Shown piece after piece: positions 63,673 to 64,000 of a stretch of DNA of 64,000 nt. The translations under genes were made by a program, and so were the position numbers. The notes beneath the pieces were generated by a model. It was not told where the DNA came from and did no database searches. It was given only the letters and a program-made list of their open reading frames with translations. The stretch spans positions 4,307 through 68,306 of the forward strand of contig CAYLPZ010000008.1 in NCBI GenBank assembly GCA_964385755.1, written 5' to 3'. The stretch comes from CAG-698 sp964385755 (GTDB taxonomy: Bacteria; Bacillota_I; Bacilli_A; ML615J-28; CAG-698). Positions within the stretch are counted from its first letter, which is position 1. Each line of letters begins with the position of its first letter.

Positions 63673-64000
63673 TACTACATAGAATATTTTCCAAAAGATA
63701 TATCTTTTGGATTTTTTTATTATTAGATTTATGTAATAATAAATCAATTAAGGTACTTCCATTTACCTTTTTTTAGATAGTAATTTATGTTAAAAACAAT
63801 TATTATCTATTTTATTTTTTCCTTCCCAGAATAAACAATTAATAGAAAAAAGCTTTCTATTTATCCTTTTTAATAACTTATTTGCCTTATTATATAGTGA
63901 TAATATGACAATATTTGGTATTTTACTATTTTAAGACATATTTCGTCTCACTTCTACAATACGCAATCGTTTCTTTCTTATACATATTACTATAATAAGC
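63673..64000. other. Region after the tRNA operon without a gene
   Basis: Apart from the tRNA terminator, 328 bases of A/T-rich DNA in which I see no gene on either strand. A coding region may begin beyond the window. Confidence 0.5.
63691..63710 (+). terminator. Terminator of the tRNA operon
   Basis: CCAAAAGATA / TATCTTTTGG, a perfect 10-bp palindrome (in practice a stem closing over a few central bases) followed by ATTTTTTT. Confidence 0.88.

Noticed and set aside
1..64000. CRISPR array or prophage
   Set aside because: No regularly spaced repeats, cas genes, integrase or phage structural genes were seen.

Overview
The window is low-G+C, gene-dense Firmicutes-type DNA. It fits an uncultivated gut Bacilli lineage near the Erysipelotrichia or the wall-less Mollicutes relatives; that placement is inference. 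The evidence is the strong A/T bias, Gram-positive lipoproteins with a clear lipobox, Shine-Dalgarno starts, sigma-70-like promoters with 17-base spacers, a class I lysyl-tRNA synthetase and a yabP-yabQ sporulation pair. TGG encodes Trp, and TGA acts as a stop at two ATGA gene overlaps (46486-46489 and 54298-54301). The organism therefore uses the standard bacterial code, not the Mollicutes code. Most of the first 46 kb is transcribed from the minus strand.

Region 1 (1-43.2 kb) is one large neighbourhood for taking up and breaking down peptidoglycan or related amino-sugar glycans. Operon A (10.6 to 2.8 kb) holds a DUF624 membrane protein, NamZ, NagZ, MupG, AnmK, MurQ and an alpha/beta hydrolase. 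A stand-alone solute-binding lipoprotein (14.0-10.7 kb) follows. Operon C (36.3 to 14.2 kb) holds a GH20 hexosaminidase, a 1087-residue binding protein with sugar-binding-like modules and two complete permease pairs. It also holds a propeller/TPR protein, a Yip1-like protein, a DUF5696-like giant, a second NagZ, NagB, a double GNAT and a second Big_2 binding lipoprotein. Operon D (43.2 to 36.5 kb) holds DusB, a lysA-dipeptidase fusion, a beta-lactamase-fold hydrolase, another double GNAT and a GHL10 glycosidase. None of the glycosidases, nor the dipeptidase or serine hydrolase, has a signal peptide. The logic appears to be capture by very large surface binding proteins, import as oligomers, then saccharification and peptide dismantling inside the cell. 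No import ATPase lies with the sugar permeases.

Region 2 (43.2-56.8 kb) is mostly housekeeping: SRP RNA, TadA, thymidine kinase, ribosomal protein L31, an RluA-type synthase, several YcxB-like membrane proteins, a DppA-type D-aminopeptidase, a degenerate aspartase-like protein, MurA, YabP/YabQ and a class I LysRS with a tRNA-binding tail. Region 3 (56.9-62.6 kb) is an Fbp-type ABC importer (ATPase with a large insertion, fused double permease, lipoprotein) and a histidine phosphatase. Region 4 (62.6-64 kb) is a mostly non-coding stretch followed by a Tyr-Gln-Gln tRNA operon.

The main observations are: a LysA-M19 dipeptidase fusion; a nagZ-mupG junction with an A-AAA-AAC slippery heptamer and no normal mupG start; an 842-bp near-identical duplication in two binding-protein genes; and cre-like operators inside the promoter spacers of three separate binding-protein or glycosidase units.
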